DNA of 43,667 nucleotides from Collimonas antrihumi (GTDB lineage: Bacteria > Pseudomonadota > Gammaproteobacteria > Burkholderiales > Burkholderiaceae_D): contig NZ_JAGQED010000033.1 of the NCBI RefSeq assembly GCF_018304965.1, positions 1 to 43,667 of the forward strand. Reading direction: 5' to 3'. The notes beneath the pieces are model-generated. The model was not told the DNA's origin, searched no databases, and saw only the letters and a list, made by a program, of their open reading frames with translations. Below are positions 8,877 to 17,631 of the stretch, in pieces. A program made the position numbers and the translations under genes. How positions within the stretch are numbered: position 1 is the stretch's first letter; every line of letters begins with the position of its first letter.

Positions 8877-9385
8877 ACCGGTGGCAATTTCATATCAAGG
8901 GCAATTTGTGTCTGTTTGGCGCGGAACGCCAGCAGCTTGTCGGCCAGCGCCTGATCGGTGGTGGCCAGCATGGCGATGGCTGACAGCGCCGCATTGGCCG
9001 CACCGGCTTCGCCGATGGCATAAGTGGCGACCGGGATGCCCTTCGGCATCTGCACGATCGACAGCAGGGAATCCTCGCCGCGCAGGTATTTGGACGGTAC
9101 CGGTACGCCGAGCACCGGCACGATGGTTTTGGCGGCGATCATGCCCGGCAGATGGGCGGCGCCGCCAGCGCCGGCAATAATGGCGCGCAAACCGCGCGCA
9201 CGCGCTGTTTCAGCATAGGTGAACATCTGATCCGGCATGCGGTGCGCCGAAATCACTTGCGCCTCATGCGCCACGCCAAACTCGGTCAGGATGGCGACCG
9301 CGTGCTGCATCACATCCCAATCGGAAGAAGAACCCATGACGATGCCGATCAGCGGCTGGTTCACAGTATCCTTGGTCATCATCAA
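8873..9385 (-). CDS. purE: N5-carboxyaminoimidazole ribonucleotide mutase
   Basis: PurE converts N5-CAIR to CAIR by moving the carboxylate. The 170-residue class I form shows the phosphate-binding [10 protein letters not shown] near residue 18, the catalytic SAHRMPD with its conserved histidine, and [10 protein letters not shown]. It overlaps purC upstream and purK downstream by 4 nt each. The frame begins with three methionines in a row, so the exact initiation codon may differ by one or two. Confidence 0.96.
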   Translation of the reverse strand: MMMTKDTVNQPLIGIVMGSSSDWDVMQHAVAILTEFGVAHEAQVISAHRMPDQMFTYAETARARGLRAIIAGAGGAAHLPGMIAAKTIVPVLGVPVPSKYLRGEDSLLSIVQMPKGIPVATYAIGEAGAANAALSAIAMLATTDQALADKLLAFRAKQTQIALDMKLPPV

Positions 9386-10278
9386 TCCTTCAGCGTTTCG
9401 CCGGTCAGGCTGAACAGCGCTTCGCGATACTTGGCGCCGGTTTTTTCGATGACATCGTCAGGCAAGGTCGGCGCCGGAGCGGTCTTGTTCCAGCTGGTGA
9501 CGGTTTCCAGGTAATCGCGGACGAACTGCTTGTCGAACGATGGCGGCGAGATGCCGACCTGATAGCTGGACGCTGGCCAGAAGCGCGACGAATCGGCAGT
9601 CAGCACTTCATCCATCAAATGCAGCGTGCCGTCCTGGTCGAGACCGAATTCAAATTTAGTGTCGGCAATGATGATGCCACGCGTTGCTGCATAGTCGGCG
9701 GCAGTCTTGTACAGCTCGATACTGATGCTGCGGATCTTGCCAGCCAGTTCCTTGCCGATCCGGCTTTCCATGGCGGCAAAGCTGATGTTCTCGTCGTGCT
9801 CGCCCATCTCGGCCTTGGCGGCCGGGGTGAAAATCGGCTCGGCCAGCTTGGCCGCCTGTTGCAAACCTGCCGGCAAGGTAATGCCGCAGATCGCACCGGT
9901 CGCCTGATAATCCTTCCAACCCGAGCCGATGATGTAACCACGCACCACCGCCTCGACCATGATCGGCTGCAGGCGTTTCGCCACCACCGCGCGGCCACGC
10001 ACCTGTTCGACTTCATCCGCCGCCACCACCGATTCCGGCGCGATCCCGGTCAGATGGTTAGGCACAATCGCCGCCAGCTTGTCGAACCAGAAATCGGACA
10101 TGCGGTTCAAGACCTTGCCTTTGCCCGGAATCGGCTGATTCATGATGACGTCGAAGGCCGACAGGCGATCCGAAGTAACGATCAGGATCTTGTCTTCACC
10201 GACGGCATAGTTTTCGCGCACCTTGCCGCGGCCGAGCAACGGCAGGGAGGTGATGGTGGATTGGTAGAGGCTTGTCAT
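9382..10278 (-). CDS. purC: SAICAR synthase
   Basis: PurC ligates aspartate to CAIR using ATP to give SAICAR. The 298-residue product begins with the family-typical [22 protein letters not shown] segment and contains [37 protein letters not shown] and the late [14 protein letters not shown] motif. This is the roughly 300-residue type common in betaproteobacteria and fungi rather than the 237-residue E. coli type. It is first in the purC-purE-purK-tsaC operon, and a nested hairpin lies 22 nt upstream of its start. Confidence 0.95.
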   Translation of the reverse strand: MTSLYQSTITSLPLLGRGKVRENYAVGEDKILIVTSDRLSAFDVIMNQPIPGKGKVLNRMSDFWFDKLAAIVPNHLTGIAPESVVAADEVEQVRGRAVVAKRLQPIMVEAVVRGYIIGSGWKDYQATGAICGITLPAGLQQAAKLAEPIFTPAAKAEMGEHDENISFAAMESRIGKELAGKIRSISIELYKTAADYAATRGIIIADTKFEFGLDQDGTLHLMDEVLTADSSRFWPASSYQVGISPPSFDKQFVRDYLETVTSWNKTAPAPTLPDDVIEKTGAKYREALFSLTGETLKD

Positions 10279-10300
10279 GGTTATTCCATAAGTCAGAAAA

Positions 10301-10340
10301 CCAGCTTGCAGGATGGCTGATACACCATCCCCAAAGCTGG
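10301..10340 (-). promoter_or_regulatory. Nested hairpin in the purC leader
   Basis: Outer arms CCAGCTT/AAGCTGG (10301-10307, 10334-10340) enclose inner arms GGATGG/CCATCC (10311-10316, 10325-10330). On the minus strand the structure is followed by TTTTC and then the purC start 22 nt later. It could terminate the fba transcript, attenuate the pur operon, or shape the purC 5' leader. Confidence 0.55.
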
Positions 10341-10393
10341 TAAATTATTGCGACATCTATCGAAGTAATCCGGCATAGCTACATTATCAGCAG

Positions 10394-10462
10394 CGTCGTC
10401 CCCGCGAACGCGGGGATCCATGTTAAGTACAAAAGTGGATTCCCGCGTTCGCGGGAATGACG
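10394..10462. repeat. Long palindromic repeat, copy 1 (69 bp)
   Basis: Two 27-bp arms (10394-10420 and 10436-10462) in inverted orientation flank a 15-nt centre that begins tgTTA. Each arm contains a CCCGCG-N2-CGCGGG core, so three hairpins are possible. On its right it is followed by one copy of the 14-bp unit (TGACGGGGTCGCCG) that is tandemly repeated at 13212-13323. It lies between fba and purC. Confidence 0.9.
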
Positions 10463-10513
10463 GGGTCGCCGAGACGCTAATTTTAAAATTACCTATGCGG
10501 TCCTATCTGTTGA

Positions 10514-11578
10514 TTACTGGACGATCTGCGCCAGCTCGCCCTTCTTGTATTTCTCTGCAATTTTTTCCAGCGAAACCGGCTTGATCTTGGCGGCCTGGCC
10601 TTCGCAGCCAAACGCCAGGAAACGGGCTTTCACGACTGCCTTGGCCGCTTCGCGTGCCGGCTTGAGGTAATCGCGCGGATCGAACTTGCTTGGATTCTCG
10701 ATCAGATAGCGGCGGATCGCACCAGTCATTGCCAGGCGGATATCGGTATCGATATTGATCTTGCGCACGCCATGGCGAATCCCTTCCTGGATTTCTTCCA
10801 CCGGCACGCCGTAGGTTTCTTTCATGTCGCCGCCGAATTCGCGGATTTCCGCCAGCAATTCCTGTGGCACCGATGACGAACCGTGCATCACCAGATGAGT
10901 GTTTGGAATGCGGGTGTGGATTTCCTTGATGCGTTCGATCGCCAGGATATCGCCGGTTGGCTTGCGCGAGAACTTGTAAGCGCCGTGCGAAGTGCCGATC
11001 GCAATCGCCAGCGCATCGCACTGGGTCAGCTTGACGAAATCGGCAGCTTGCGAGACATCGGTCAACAACTGTTCACGCGTCATCTTGCCATCCGCGCCGT
11101 GGCCGTCTTCCTTGTCGCCCATCATGGTTTCCAGCGAACCGAGCACGCCCAGTTCAGCTTCCACGGTGACGCCGATAGCGTGCGAGAACTCCACCACTTT
11201 GCGCGACACTTCAACGTTGTATTCGTAGCTGGCAACCGATTTACCGTCTTCCATCAGCGAACCGTCCATCATCACCGAAGTGAAGCCGGACTTGATCGCC
11301 GCCATACATACCGCTGGCGACTGGCCGTGATCCTGATGCATCACCACCGGGATGTGCGGGAAGGCTTCTACTGCTGCTTCAATCAGGTGGCGCAAAAACG
11401 CTTCACCGGCATATTTGCGGGCACCGGCCGAAGCCTGCATGATGACCGGCGCGCCGACTTCATCGGCCGCTTGCATGATGGCAGTGACTTGTTCCAGATT
11501 GTTGACGTTGAAAGCAGGCAGGCCATAGCTATTTTCAGCTGCGTGGTCCAACAATTGACGCATGGATACTAGAGGCAT
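10514..11578 (-). CDS. fba: Fructose-bisphosphate aldolase, class II
   Basis: This zinc-dependent aldolase splits fructose-1,6-bisphosphate into dihydroxyacetone phosphate and glyceraldehyde-3-phosphate. Visible motifs are the [11 protein letters not shown] start, the zinc-ligand region [33 protein letters not shown] and the late MHGSSSVP and [11 protein letters not shown]. The 354-residue length fits the class IIB CbbA-like form. A GGAG site precedes the ATG. It lies between pyk and purC on the same strand, separated from both by long palindromes. Confidence 0.95.
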   Translation of the reverse strand: MPLVSMRQLLDHAAENSYGLPAFNVNNLEQVTAIMQAADEVGAPVIMQASAGARKYAGEAFLRHLIEAAVEAFPHIPVVMHQDHGQSPAVCMAAIKSGFTSVMMDGSLMEDGKSVASYEYNVEVSRKVVEFSHAIGVTVEAELGVLGSLETMMGDKEDGHGADGKMTREQLLTDVSQAADFVKLTQCDALAIAIGTSHGAYKFSRKPTGDILAIERIKEIHTRIPNTHLVMHGSSSVPQELLAEIREFGGDMKETYGVPVEEIQEGIRHGVRKINIDTDIRLAMTGAIRRYLIENPSKFDPRDYLKPAREAAKAVVKARFLAFGCEGQAAKIKPVSLEKIAEKYKKGELAQIVQ

Positions 11579-11621
11579 GTTGTACTCCGATAATAAAAAT
11601 CTGTTGTGATACCTTTTACTG

Positions 11622-11716
11622 CGTCATTCCCGCGCACGCGGGAATCCACCTTAGTTATCGCGCCAATGCCGTAACCTGGATTCCCCACCTTGGTGCCCGC
11701 GTACGCGGGGATGACG
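11622..11716. repeat. Long palindromic repeat, copy 2 (with CACCTTGGTG insert)
   Basis: The left arm (11622-11648) has the core CCCGCG-CA-CGCGGG. The right arm ends at 11716 and is interrupted by the small palindrome CACCTTGGTG (11686-11695). The centre is 28 nt rather than the usual 15 and still begins nnTTA and ends TAAnn. It lies between pyk and fba. Confidence 0.88.
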
Positions 11717-11741
11717 CTGCGTTGAACGGCTCGTTTAAGCA

Positions 11742-13175
11742 TTAATACTCACCGATCTTCATGATCTTGAGTGCGTTGGTGCCGCCGATTTGTCCCATCG
11801 GCTCACCCCACGTCACCACCACCAGATCGCCCAGTTGTACCACACCCTTGGCCAGCAATAAATTCTGCGCGGCCATCAACACCGCTTCGCGGTCGTTCGA
11901 TTTGGCCAGCTCGAAAGTCTGGACGTTACGGTACAAGGCAGCTTTACGCTGGGTGGCGACGCTCGGGGTGATGGCAAAAATAGGGATATCGATGTTGTGG
12001 CGGCTCATCCAGAGTGCGGTAGAACCAGACTCGGTCAACGCGGCAATCGCCTTGACGCGCAGATGGTGAGCGGTAAACAAAGCACCGTAGGCAATCGACT
12101 GGTCGACACGGGTAAAACGGACATTCAGGAAATCGGCGTCAAGCTTGCAGTCTTCCGACTTCTCGGCTTCCAGGCAAATCGCCGACATCGCTTCCACCGT
12201 CTCTACCGGATATTTACCGGAAGCGGTTTCGGCGGAAGTCATCACGGCGTCAGTGCCATCCAGCACGGCGTTGGCGACATCTGACACTTCGGCGCGGGTC
12301 GGTACCGCATTGACGATCATCGATTCCATCATCTGGGTCGCGGTGATCGCCAGTTTGTTGGAGACGCGCGCCATCTTGATCATGCGCTTTTGCAGCGCCG
12401 GTACGGCAGCATTGCCGACTTCGACTGCCAGGTCGCCGCGGGCAACCATGATGCCGTCGGAGGCGTCGAGGATTTCTTGCAATACCGGGATCGCTTCGGC
12501 CCGTTCGATCTTGGCGATCATCATCGGCTTGTGATCGTAGGGTTCGCCGGCCACATTGCACAATTGCCGCGCCATTTCCATATCGGTGGCGTTCTTCGGG
12601 AACGACACTGCAACGTAGTCGGCCCGGAAACTCATGGCGGTCTTGATGTCGTCCATGTCCTTGGAGGTCAGCGCCGGCGCGGTCAAGCCGCCGCCCTGAC
12701 GATTGATGCCCTTGTTGTTGGACAGTTCGCCGCCGATCTTGACGATGGTATGGATTTCATTGCCGAGGATTCTTTCGACGACCAACACGATCAATCCATC
12801 GTTGAGCAACAATACGTCAGCCGGTTTCAAGTCACGCGGCAAGGCCTTGTAGTCGAGACCGACGCGTTCCTGGCTGCCCATGGCGCAATCGGCGTCGAGA
12901 ATGAATTTTTCACCATTCTTCAACTCGATCTTGCCTTGCTCGAACTTGCCGACCCGGATCTTCGGTCCCTGCAAATCCGCCATGATCGCGACTTGCTTGC
13001 CGCACGCCGCAGCCACTTCACGCACCAGCTTGGCGCGATCGATATGGTCCTGCGCCTTGCCATGCGAAAAATTCAGGCGCACCACATCGACACCGGCGAC
13101 GAACATCCGCGCCAGCGTGTCCGCATCGCTGGATGCAGGTCCGATAGTGGCGACGATCTTGGTAGCTCTTTGCAT
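11742..13175 (-). CDS. pyk: Pyruvate kinase
   Basis: This enzyme transfers phosphate from phosphoenolpyruvate to ADP in the last glycolytic step. Motifs include TKIVATIGPAS at the N-terminus, VDVVRLNFSHG, MADLQGPKIRVG, the active-site stretch MMIAKIERAEA (catalytic lysine) and DGIMVARGDLAVE, then the ATQMMESMI signature. The 477-residue length is normal. The ATG at 13175 is preceded by AAAGG; the open frame reaches a TTG two codons upstream. The gene lies between pgk and fba on the same strand, with a tandem array and a palindrome upstream. Confidence 0.95.
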   Translation of the reverse strand: MQRATKIVATIGPASSDADTLARMFVAGVDVVRLNFSHGKAQDHIDRAKLVREVAAACGKQVAIMADLQGPKIRVGKFEQGKIELKNGEKFILDADCAMGSQERVGLDYKALPRDLKPADVLLLNDGLIVLVVERILGNEIHTIVKIGGELSNNKGINRQGGGLTAPALTSKDMDDIKTAMSFRADYVAVSFPKNATDMEMARQLCNVAGEPYDHKPMMIAKIERAEAIPVLQEILDASDGIMVARGDLAVEVGNAAVPALQKRMIKMARVSNKLAITATQMMESMIVNAVPTRAEVSDVANAVLDGTDAVMTSAETASGKYPVETVEAMSAICLEAEKSEDCKLDADFLNVRFTRVDQSIAYGALFTAHHLRVKAIAALTESGSTALWMSRHNIDIPIFAITPSVATQRKAALYRNVQTFELAKSNDREAVLMAAQNLLLAKGVVQLGDLVVVTWGEPMGQIGGTNALKIMKIGEY

Positions 13176-13211
13176 GGACAACCTTTCAGTACAGCATGAA
13201 TATAAGCGTCT

Positions 13212-13323
13212 CGGGGACCTCGTCTAGGCGACCCCGTCTTGGCGACCCCGTCTCGGCGACCCCGTCTCGGCGACCCCGTCTAGGCGACCCCGTCTAGGCG
13301 ACCCCGTCTAGGCGACCCCGTCA
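13212..13323. repeat. 14-bp tandem array, eight units
   Basis: Seven copies of N-GGCGACCCCGTCT (13226-13323) follow one degenerate copy (13212-13225). The intact units differ almost only in their first base (A, T, C, C, A, A, A). The last unit ends GTCA and runs directly into the first bases of palindrome copy 3, sharing its CGTCA. The array is non-coding, between pyk and pgk. It looks like slippage expansion of a sequence that flanks palindrome copy 1 only once, so its copy number may vary between strains. Confidence 0.92.
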
Positions 13324-13399
13324 TTCCCGCGAACGCGGGAATCCATTTTAGGCTGCAACATGGATTCCCCGCCTTGGTGACCGCGTTCGCGGGGATGAC
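13319..13399. repeat. Long palindromic repeat, copy 3
   Basis: Left arm 13319-13345; 15-nt centre 13346-13360 (ttTTA-N5-cAAca); right arm 13361-13399. The right arm carries the insert CGCCTTGGTGA, a decayed version of the CACCTTGGTG module. It is fused on the left to the 14-bp tandem array and lies between pgk and pyk. Confidence 0.9.
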
Positions 13400-13422
13400 A
13401 AAGTTCCCCGATATCCCTTTAG

Positions 13423-14613
13423 TTAACTAGCGCGTTGCAACAAAATCTCAACCGCCGGCAAGGTCTTGCCTTCCAAAAATTCCAGGAAAGCGCCGCCGCC
13501 AGTGGAGATATAGCCGATCTTGTCGGTAATCTTGTATTTTGCAATGGCCGCCAGCGTATCGCCGCCACCGGCAATCGAGAAGGCTTTGGAGTTGGCAATC
13601 GCCAGCGCCAGGGTTTTGGTGCCTTCGCCGAACTGGTCGAATTCGAACACGCCGACCGGGCCATTCCAGACCACGGTGCCGGCCTGGCCGATTTGGGCTG
13701 CCAGCGTCGCTGCAGTCTTCGGACCAATGTCCAGGATCAGGTCATCGTCAGCAACATCGCCGACATCCTTGATCTGCGCAGCCGCGGTAGGTGAAAATTC
13801 CTTGGCGCACACCACATCCACCGGAATCGGCACCGAGGCGCCGCGTTTGGCCATCATCTCGATAATAGCTTTGGCTTCCTCAACCAGGTCTGGTTCCGCC
13901 AATGATTTGCCGATTTTCAAGCCGCTTGCCAACAAGAAAGTATTGGCAATGCCGCCGCCGACGATCAGATTATCGACCTTGTCGGCCAGCGCTTTCAATA
14001 TAGTCAGCTTGCTCGACACTTTCGAGCCGGCGACGATTGCCACCAGCGGCCGCGCCGGCTGGTTCAGGGCTTTGCCCAAAGCATCCAGTTCAGCAGCCAG
14101 CAAAGGACCGGCACACGCAACCGGCGCAAATTTGGCGATGCCGTGGGTAGTAGCTTCGGCCCGGTGAGCGGTACCGAAAGCGTCGTTGACGTAGATATCG
14201 CAGAGCTTGGCGATCTTTTGCGCCAACTCGTCGCTATTCTTTTTCTCGCCCTTGTTGACGCGGCAATTTTCCAGCAATACCACCTGGCCCGGCTTCACTT
14301 CCACGCCGTCGGTCCAGTTTTGGCGCAGCTCAACCGGCTGGCCCAGCAATTCCGCCAGGCGTTTGGCGATAGGCGCCAGCGAATCTTCCGGCTTGAATTC
14401 GCCTTCGGTCGGACGCCCCAGATGCGAAGTCACCATCACCGCCGCCCCCGCATCGAGTGCCTGGCGAATCGCCGGCACCGAAGCGCGCACGCGCGTATCT
14501 TCAGTAATATTGCCCGCAGCATCTTGCGGTACATTGAGGTCGGCACGGATAAACACGCGCTGGCCTTGCAGCTGGTCTTGCGCGATCAAGTCGCTTAGTC
14601 GATTGAATTTCAT
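13423..14613 (-). CDS. pgk: Phosphoglycerate kinase
   Basis: This glycolytic enzyme transfers phosphate from 1,3-bisphosphoglycerate to ADP. Diagnostic stretches are [14 protein letters not shown] near residue 18, [13 protein letters not shown], the [13 protein letters not shown] region, [11 protein letters not shown] and the nucleotide-binding GGGDTLAAI and [13 protein letters not shown]. The 396-residue length is standard. It is the most upstream gene of the pgk-pyk-fba series on the minus strand and is divergent from ilvE. No strong ribosome-binding site is visible at the ATG. Confidence 0.96.
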   Translation of the reverse strand: MKFNRLSDLIAQDQLQGQRVFIRADLNVPQDAAGNITEDTRVRASVPAIRQALDAGAAVMVTSHLGRPTEGEFKPEDSLAPIAKRLAELLGQPVELRQNWTDGVEVKPGQVVLLENCRVNKGEKKNSDELAQKIAKLCDIYVNDAFGTAHRAEATTHGIAKFAPVACAGPLLAAELDALGKALNQPARPLVAIVAGSKVSSKLTILKALADKVDNLIVGGGIANTFLLASGLKIGKSLAEPDLVEEAKAIIEMMAKRGASVPIPVDVVCAKEFSPTAAAQIKDVGDVADDDLILDIGPKTAATLAAQIGQAGTVVWNGPVGVFEFDQFGEGTKTLALAIANSKAFSIAGGGDTLAAIAKYKITDKIGYISTGGGAFLEFLEGKTLPAVEILLQRAS

Positions 14614-14789
14614 GTCGATCAGACAATACTAGTGGGGAAAAGCCGCTATTTTACTCCAGCAGCCTCTGTCGAAACACGGTTTTGCGCACATAGCTGTCCA
14701 CAAAGGACACACTCCGAAACCAATATTCTACAGAGTAAGCCTGATTGAATCCGTTAAAATGTCAATTTACGCACCTTAAAACCTGGCAG

Positions 14790-14841
14790 CGTCGTTCCCG
14801 CGTACGCGGGCACCAAGGTGCACGCATTCGCGAGGATGACG
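14790..14841. repeat. Palindromic repeat, copy 4 (rearranged)
   Basis: A shortened variant: the left arm with core CCCGCG-TA-CGCGGG joins directly to CACCAAGGTG, then to a decayed right arm (CGCATTCGCGAGGATGACG). The AATCCA edges and the 15-nt centre are missing, so the small CACCAAGGTG palindrome serves as the loop. It lies between pgk and ilvE, 42 nt before the ilvE start. Confidence 0.8.
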
Positions 14842-14883
14842 GGGGGTCTTGAACCCATCTTATTTAAAACGGGAGATTTGAAC

Positions 14884-15810
14884 ATGTCCATGGATGACCG
14901 CGACGGCAAGATTTGGAAAGACGGCAAACTGATTGACTGGCGTGACGCCAATATCCATGTCCTGACGCATTCGCTGCACTACGGCATGGCGGTTTTCGAG
15001 GGCGTGCGCGCCTATGAGACGGACAAAGGCCCAGCGATTTTCCGCCTGAAGGAGCATACCCAGCGTTTGCTGAATTCAGCCAAGATTTTCCAGATGCACG
15101 TGCCCTACGATCTGCAAACCCTGATCGATGCGCAAATCCAGGTGGTTCGCGAAAACAAGCTGGAATCCTGCTATATGCGGCCGCTGATCTGGATCGGTTC
15201 GGAAAAACTCGGCATCGCCGCCAAAGGCAACACCATCCACGTCGCGATTGCCGCCTGGCCCTGGGGCGCCTACCTGGGTGAAGACGGGCTGGCCAAAGGG
15301 ATACGCGTCAAGACTTCATCCTTCAGCCGCCATCACGTCAACGTGTCTCTGGTGCGTGCCAAAGCCAGCGGTTATTACATCAACTCGATCCTGGCTAACC
15401 AGGAAGCATTGACCGACGGTTACGACGAAGCTTTGCTGCTGGACACCGACGGCTACGTCTCGGAAGGTTCCGGCGAAAACGTGTTTATCGTCAGGAACGG
15501 CAAGATCTATACGCCTGACCTGGCGTCCTGCCTGGACGGCATCACCCGCGATGCGGTGCTGACCATGGCGCGCGACAGCGGTATCGAAGTCATCGAGAAG
15601 CGCATCACTCGCGACGAAGTGTATTGCAGCGATGAAGCCTTTTTTACCGGCACCGCCGCAGAAATCACGCCGATCCGCGAACTCGATAACCGCACCATAG
15701 GCGAAGGCAAGCGCGGCCCGATCACCGAAAAACTGCAGTCGATGTTTTTCGATGTGGTGGCAGGCAAATCGCCTAAATATCAACACTGGCTTACCGTGGT
15801 CGGAAAATAA
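14884..15810 (+). CDS. ilvE: Branched-chain amino acid aminotransferase
   Basis: This class IV pyridoxal-phosphate enzyme makes or degrades leucine, isoleucine and valine by transamination with glutamate. The PLP lysine is K160 in AKASGYYINS; SLHYGMAVFEGVRAY (about 30-44) and EGSGENVFIV are further signatures, and TRDEVYCSDEAFFTGTAAEI is near the C-terminus. The product has 308 residues. The frame opens at 14818 inside palindrome copy 4, but the ATG at 14884 has a GGGAG site upstream and matches the family N-terminus. The CHCC zinc-finger gene follows 55 nt downstream. Confidence 0.95.
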   Translation: MSMDDRDGKIWKDGKLIDWRDANIHVLTHSLHYGMAVFEGVRAYETDKGPAIFRLKEHTQRLLNSAKIFQMHVPYDLQTLIDAQIQVVRENKLESCYMRPLIWIGSEKLGIAAKGNTIHVAIAAWPWGAYLGEDGLAKGIRVKTSSFSRHHVNVSLVRAKASGYYINSILANQEALTDGYDEALLLDTDGYVSEGSGENVFIVRNGKIYTPDLASCLDGITRDAVLTMARDSGIEVIEKRITRDEVYCSDEAFFTGTAAEITPIRELDNRTIGEGKRGPITEKLQSMFFDVVAGKSPKYQHWLTVVGK

Positions 15811-15865
15811 GCCAGCCTCAACGCAAATTAAGTACAAGTAAATACAGGTAAATTTGGAGAAGCAA

Positions 15866-16078
15866 ATGAATACAGCAGCAAATGCAACAACGACGACTCA
15901 AGCCCCGGTTGAACTAGACGGCAAGGATTTACCGGCGCATTGCCCTAACCCGCTGATGCCGACCTGGTCTTCGCATCCTCGCGTGTTTCTGAATCTCGAC
16001 AGCAACGGCAGCGCCAAATGCCCTTACTGCGGCACGCAATACCGGTTGAAACCGGGCGCCGTGGTTAAAGGACATTGA
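15866..16078 (+). CDS. CHCC-type zinc-finger protein
   Basis: The 70-residue protein has the zf-CHCC pattern: C and P in the HCPNPLMP segment, a histidine in SSHPRVFLNL, and a closing CPYCG pair, followed by TQYRLKP. This resembles the C-terminal domain of the mitochondrial complex I subunit NDUFS6; the bacterial role is unknown. A TTG at 15854 extends the frame, but GGAG sits 6 nt before the ATG at 15866. It likely shares a transcript with ilvE and ends in a strong terminator. Confidence 0.85.
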   Translation: MNTAANATTTTQAPVELDGKDLPAHCPNPLMPTWSSHPRVFLNLDSNGSAKCPYCGTQYRLKPGAVVKGH

Positions 16079-16094
16079 TCGAAATGATCGAAAC

Positions 16095-16119
16095 AAAAGG
16101 GAGCTCGGCTCCCTTTTTT
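16095..16119 (+). terminator. Rho-independent terminator after the zinc-finger gene
   Basis: AAAAGGGAGC (16095-16104) pairs with GCTCCCTTTT (16108-16117) around a TCG loop, and T continues to 16119. It lies 17 nt after the stop codon and ends the ilvE-zinc-finger transcript. Confidence 0.9.
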
Positions 16120-16173
16120 GATGACGGAAAAGCATTGCGATAGCCGATCAAACTGTTTGAACACGGAGCCCCT

Positions 16174-16605
16174 ATGCCACATGCCAAATTCATGCACGGT
16201 TCAGCCGAAGAAACCGAAACCGCTTTTTACGACGCCATGAGCCGAGCCGATATCGAAGCGATGATGACGCTATGGGCCGATGACGACGAAATCGTCTGCA
16301 TCCATCCGAATGCGCCCAGGCTGCACGGACATGCAGCAATCCGGAGCGCCTTCGAAAGCTTGTTCGAGCGCGGCGGCGTGCATATCCGTGCGCGCCAGCT
16401 GCATGTGACGCATAATCTGTCGACCAGCATTCATAACCTGGTGGAAGAGTTGCACCAGGCCAGCGACGCCGATCGCGAAATGCATATCCTGGCGACCAAT
16501 ATCTATATGAAGACGCCGCGCGGCTGGCGCATCGTGCTGCACCACGCCTCGGTGGCGCCGGGCGCAGCGCCGGAAGAAGCCGTATCCAGCACTACGTTGC
16601 ACTAA
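16174..16605 (+). CDS. NTF2-like (SnoaL/DUF4440 type) protein
   Basis: This 143-residue soluble protein fits the NTF2-like alpha+beta cone fold: an N-terminal helix (ETETAFYDAMSRADIEAMMTLW), the DDDEIVCIHPN strand, a G-x-A-x-I-R-x-x-F segment (HGHAAIRSAFESLF), and C-terminal strands ending GWRIVLHHASV. Members include ketosteroid isomerases, SnoaL cyclases and many small binding proteins, so no reaction can be assigned. It is followed closely by the YheT-type hydrolase on the same strand. Confidence 0.75.
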   Translation: MPHAKFMHGSAEETETAFYDAMSRADIEAMMTLWADDDEIVCIHPNAPRLHGHAAIRSAFESLFERGGVHIRARQLHVTHNLSTSIHNLVEELHQASDADREMHILATNIYMKTPRGWRIVLHHASVAPGAAPEEAVSSTTLH

Positions 16606-16655
16606 ACAGATTAAACTGATTAGACAGATTGAACAGATCCAACCCAGAAGATAGT

Positions 16656-17627
16656 ATGCCTGCACCCGTCTCACCCAGCTCCTACCCTGCGCCGCTATGG
16701 CTGCCCGGCGGCCATCTGCAAACCATTTATCCTGCCACCTGCATCAGCAGACCGGCGGTCGCCTACAGGCGCGAACGCTGGGATACGCCGGATGGCGATT
16801 TCATCGACATCGATTTTGTCGATGGCCAGTCGGGGCAGCCGCTGGTGGTGCTGTTTCACGGCTTGGAAGGCTCCTCCGACAGCCACTACAGCCGCGCCCT
16901 GATGGCGCAACTGGCGGCGCTTGGCTGGTCGGGCGCGGTACCGCACTTCCGTGGCTGCTCTGGCGAAATCAACCAGGCGCCGCGCTTTTATCACTCCGGC
17001 GATGCCGAAGAAGTCGACTGGATACTACGCCGCCTGCTCGCCAGCCGCGCCACCCGGCAATTCGGCAAATTCTATGCGACCGGCGTTTCGCTCGGCGGCA
17101 ACGCGCTGCTGCGCTGGCTCGGCGAATCCCAGCACCAGGCAGAAATCATCGACGCCGCCTGCGCCATTTCCGCGCCGCTGGATCTGGCCGGCGGTGGCGC
17201 CGCCCTGTCGCATGGCTTCAACATGGTCTACACCCGCTCGTTCCTGCGCACGATGAAAAGCAAGTCGCTCGACAAGCTGCAACAATTCCCGCGCCTGTTC
17301 GATCGCGAAAAAATGCTGCGCGCACGCGATCTGTACGAGTTCGATAACATCGTCACAGCGCCCCTGCATGGTTTCCGCGACACCGACGATTACTGGCATC
17401 GCGCCAGCGCCAAGCTGGTGATCAACGACATCACAGTACCGGCGCTGGTGCTCAACGCCCGCAACGACCCGTTCCTGCCGCCACAGCATTTGCCGCCCAA
17501 GGCAGCCGCCAGCGTCACCCTCGAGTATCCTGAGCAAGGCGGTCACGTAGGATTCGCCATCGGCGGCCCGCCCGGCCGACTCGACTGGCTGCCGCAGCGC
17601 ATGCTACGTTTTTTGCAAGGTAATTAA
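16656..17627 (+). CDS. YheT-family alpha/beta hydrolase
   Basis: A 323-residue cytoplasmic alpha/beta hydrolase of the YheT/UPF0017 (ABHD1/3-related) family. The oxyanion-hole region is LFHGLEGSSDSHY (67-79), the nucleophile is S145 in GVSLGGN, the acid is in NARNDPFLPP, and the histidine is in GGHVGF near the C-terminus. Esterase or lipase activity is likely; the substrate is unknown. The frame opens at a TTG (16629), but the ATG at 16656 matches the family start (PAPLWLPGGHLQTIYP). The next gene starts 4 nt after its stop, implying an operon. Confidence 0.88.
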   Translation: MPAPVSPSSYPAPLWLPGGHLQTIYPATCISRPAVAYRRERWDTPDGDFIDIDFVDGQSGQPLVVLFHGLEGSSDSHYSRALMAQLAALGWSGAVPHFRGCSGEINQAPRFYHSGDAEEVDWILRRLLASRATRQFGKFYATGVSLGGNALLRWLGESQHQAEIIDAACAISAPLDLAGGGAALSHGFNMVYTRSFLRTMKSKSLDKLQQFPRLFDREKMLRARDLYEFDNIVTAPLHGFRDTDDYWHRASAKLVINDITVPALVLNARNDPFLPPQHLPPKAAASVTLEYPEQGGHVGFAIGGPPGRLDWLPQRMLRFLQGN

Positions 17628-17631
17628 GAAG

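Noticed and set aside
10394-10462. Classical rho-independent terminator
   Set aside because: The palindrome has no U-run, is repeated at many loci and has a fixed composite structure, so it is better called a dispersed repeat, although it may stop transcription partly.
13212-13323. A CRISPR array
   Set aside because: Units are 14 bp, directly adjacent and lack spacers, so this is a tandem repeat.
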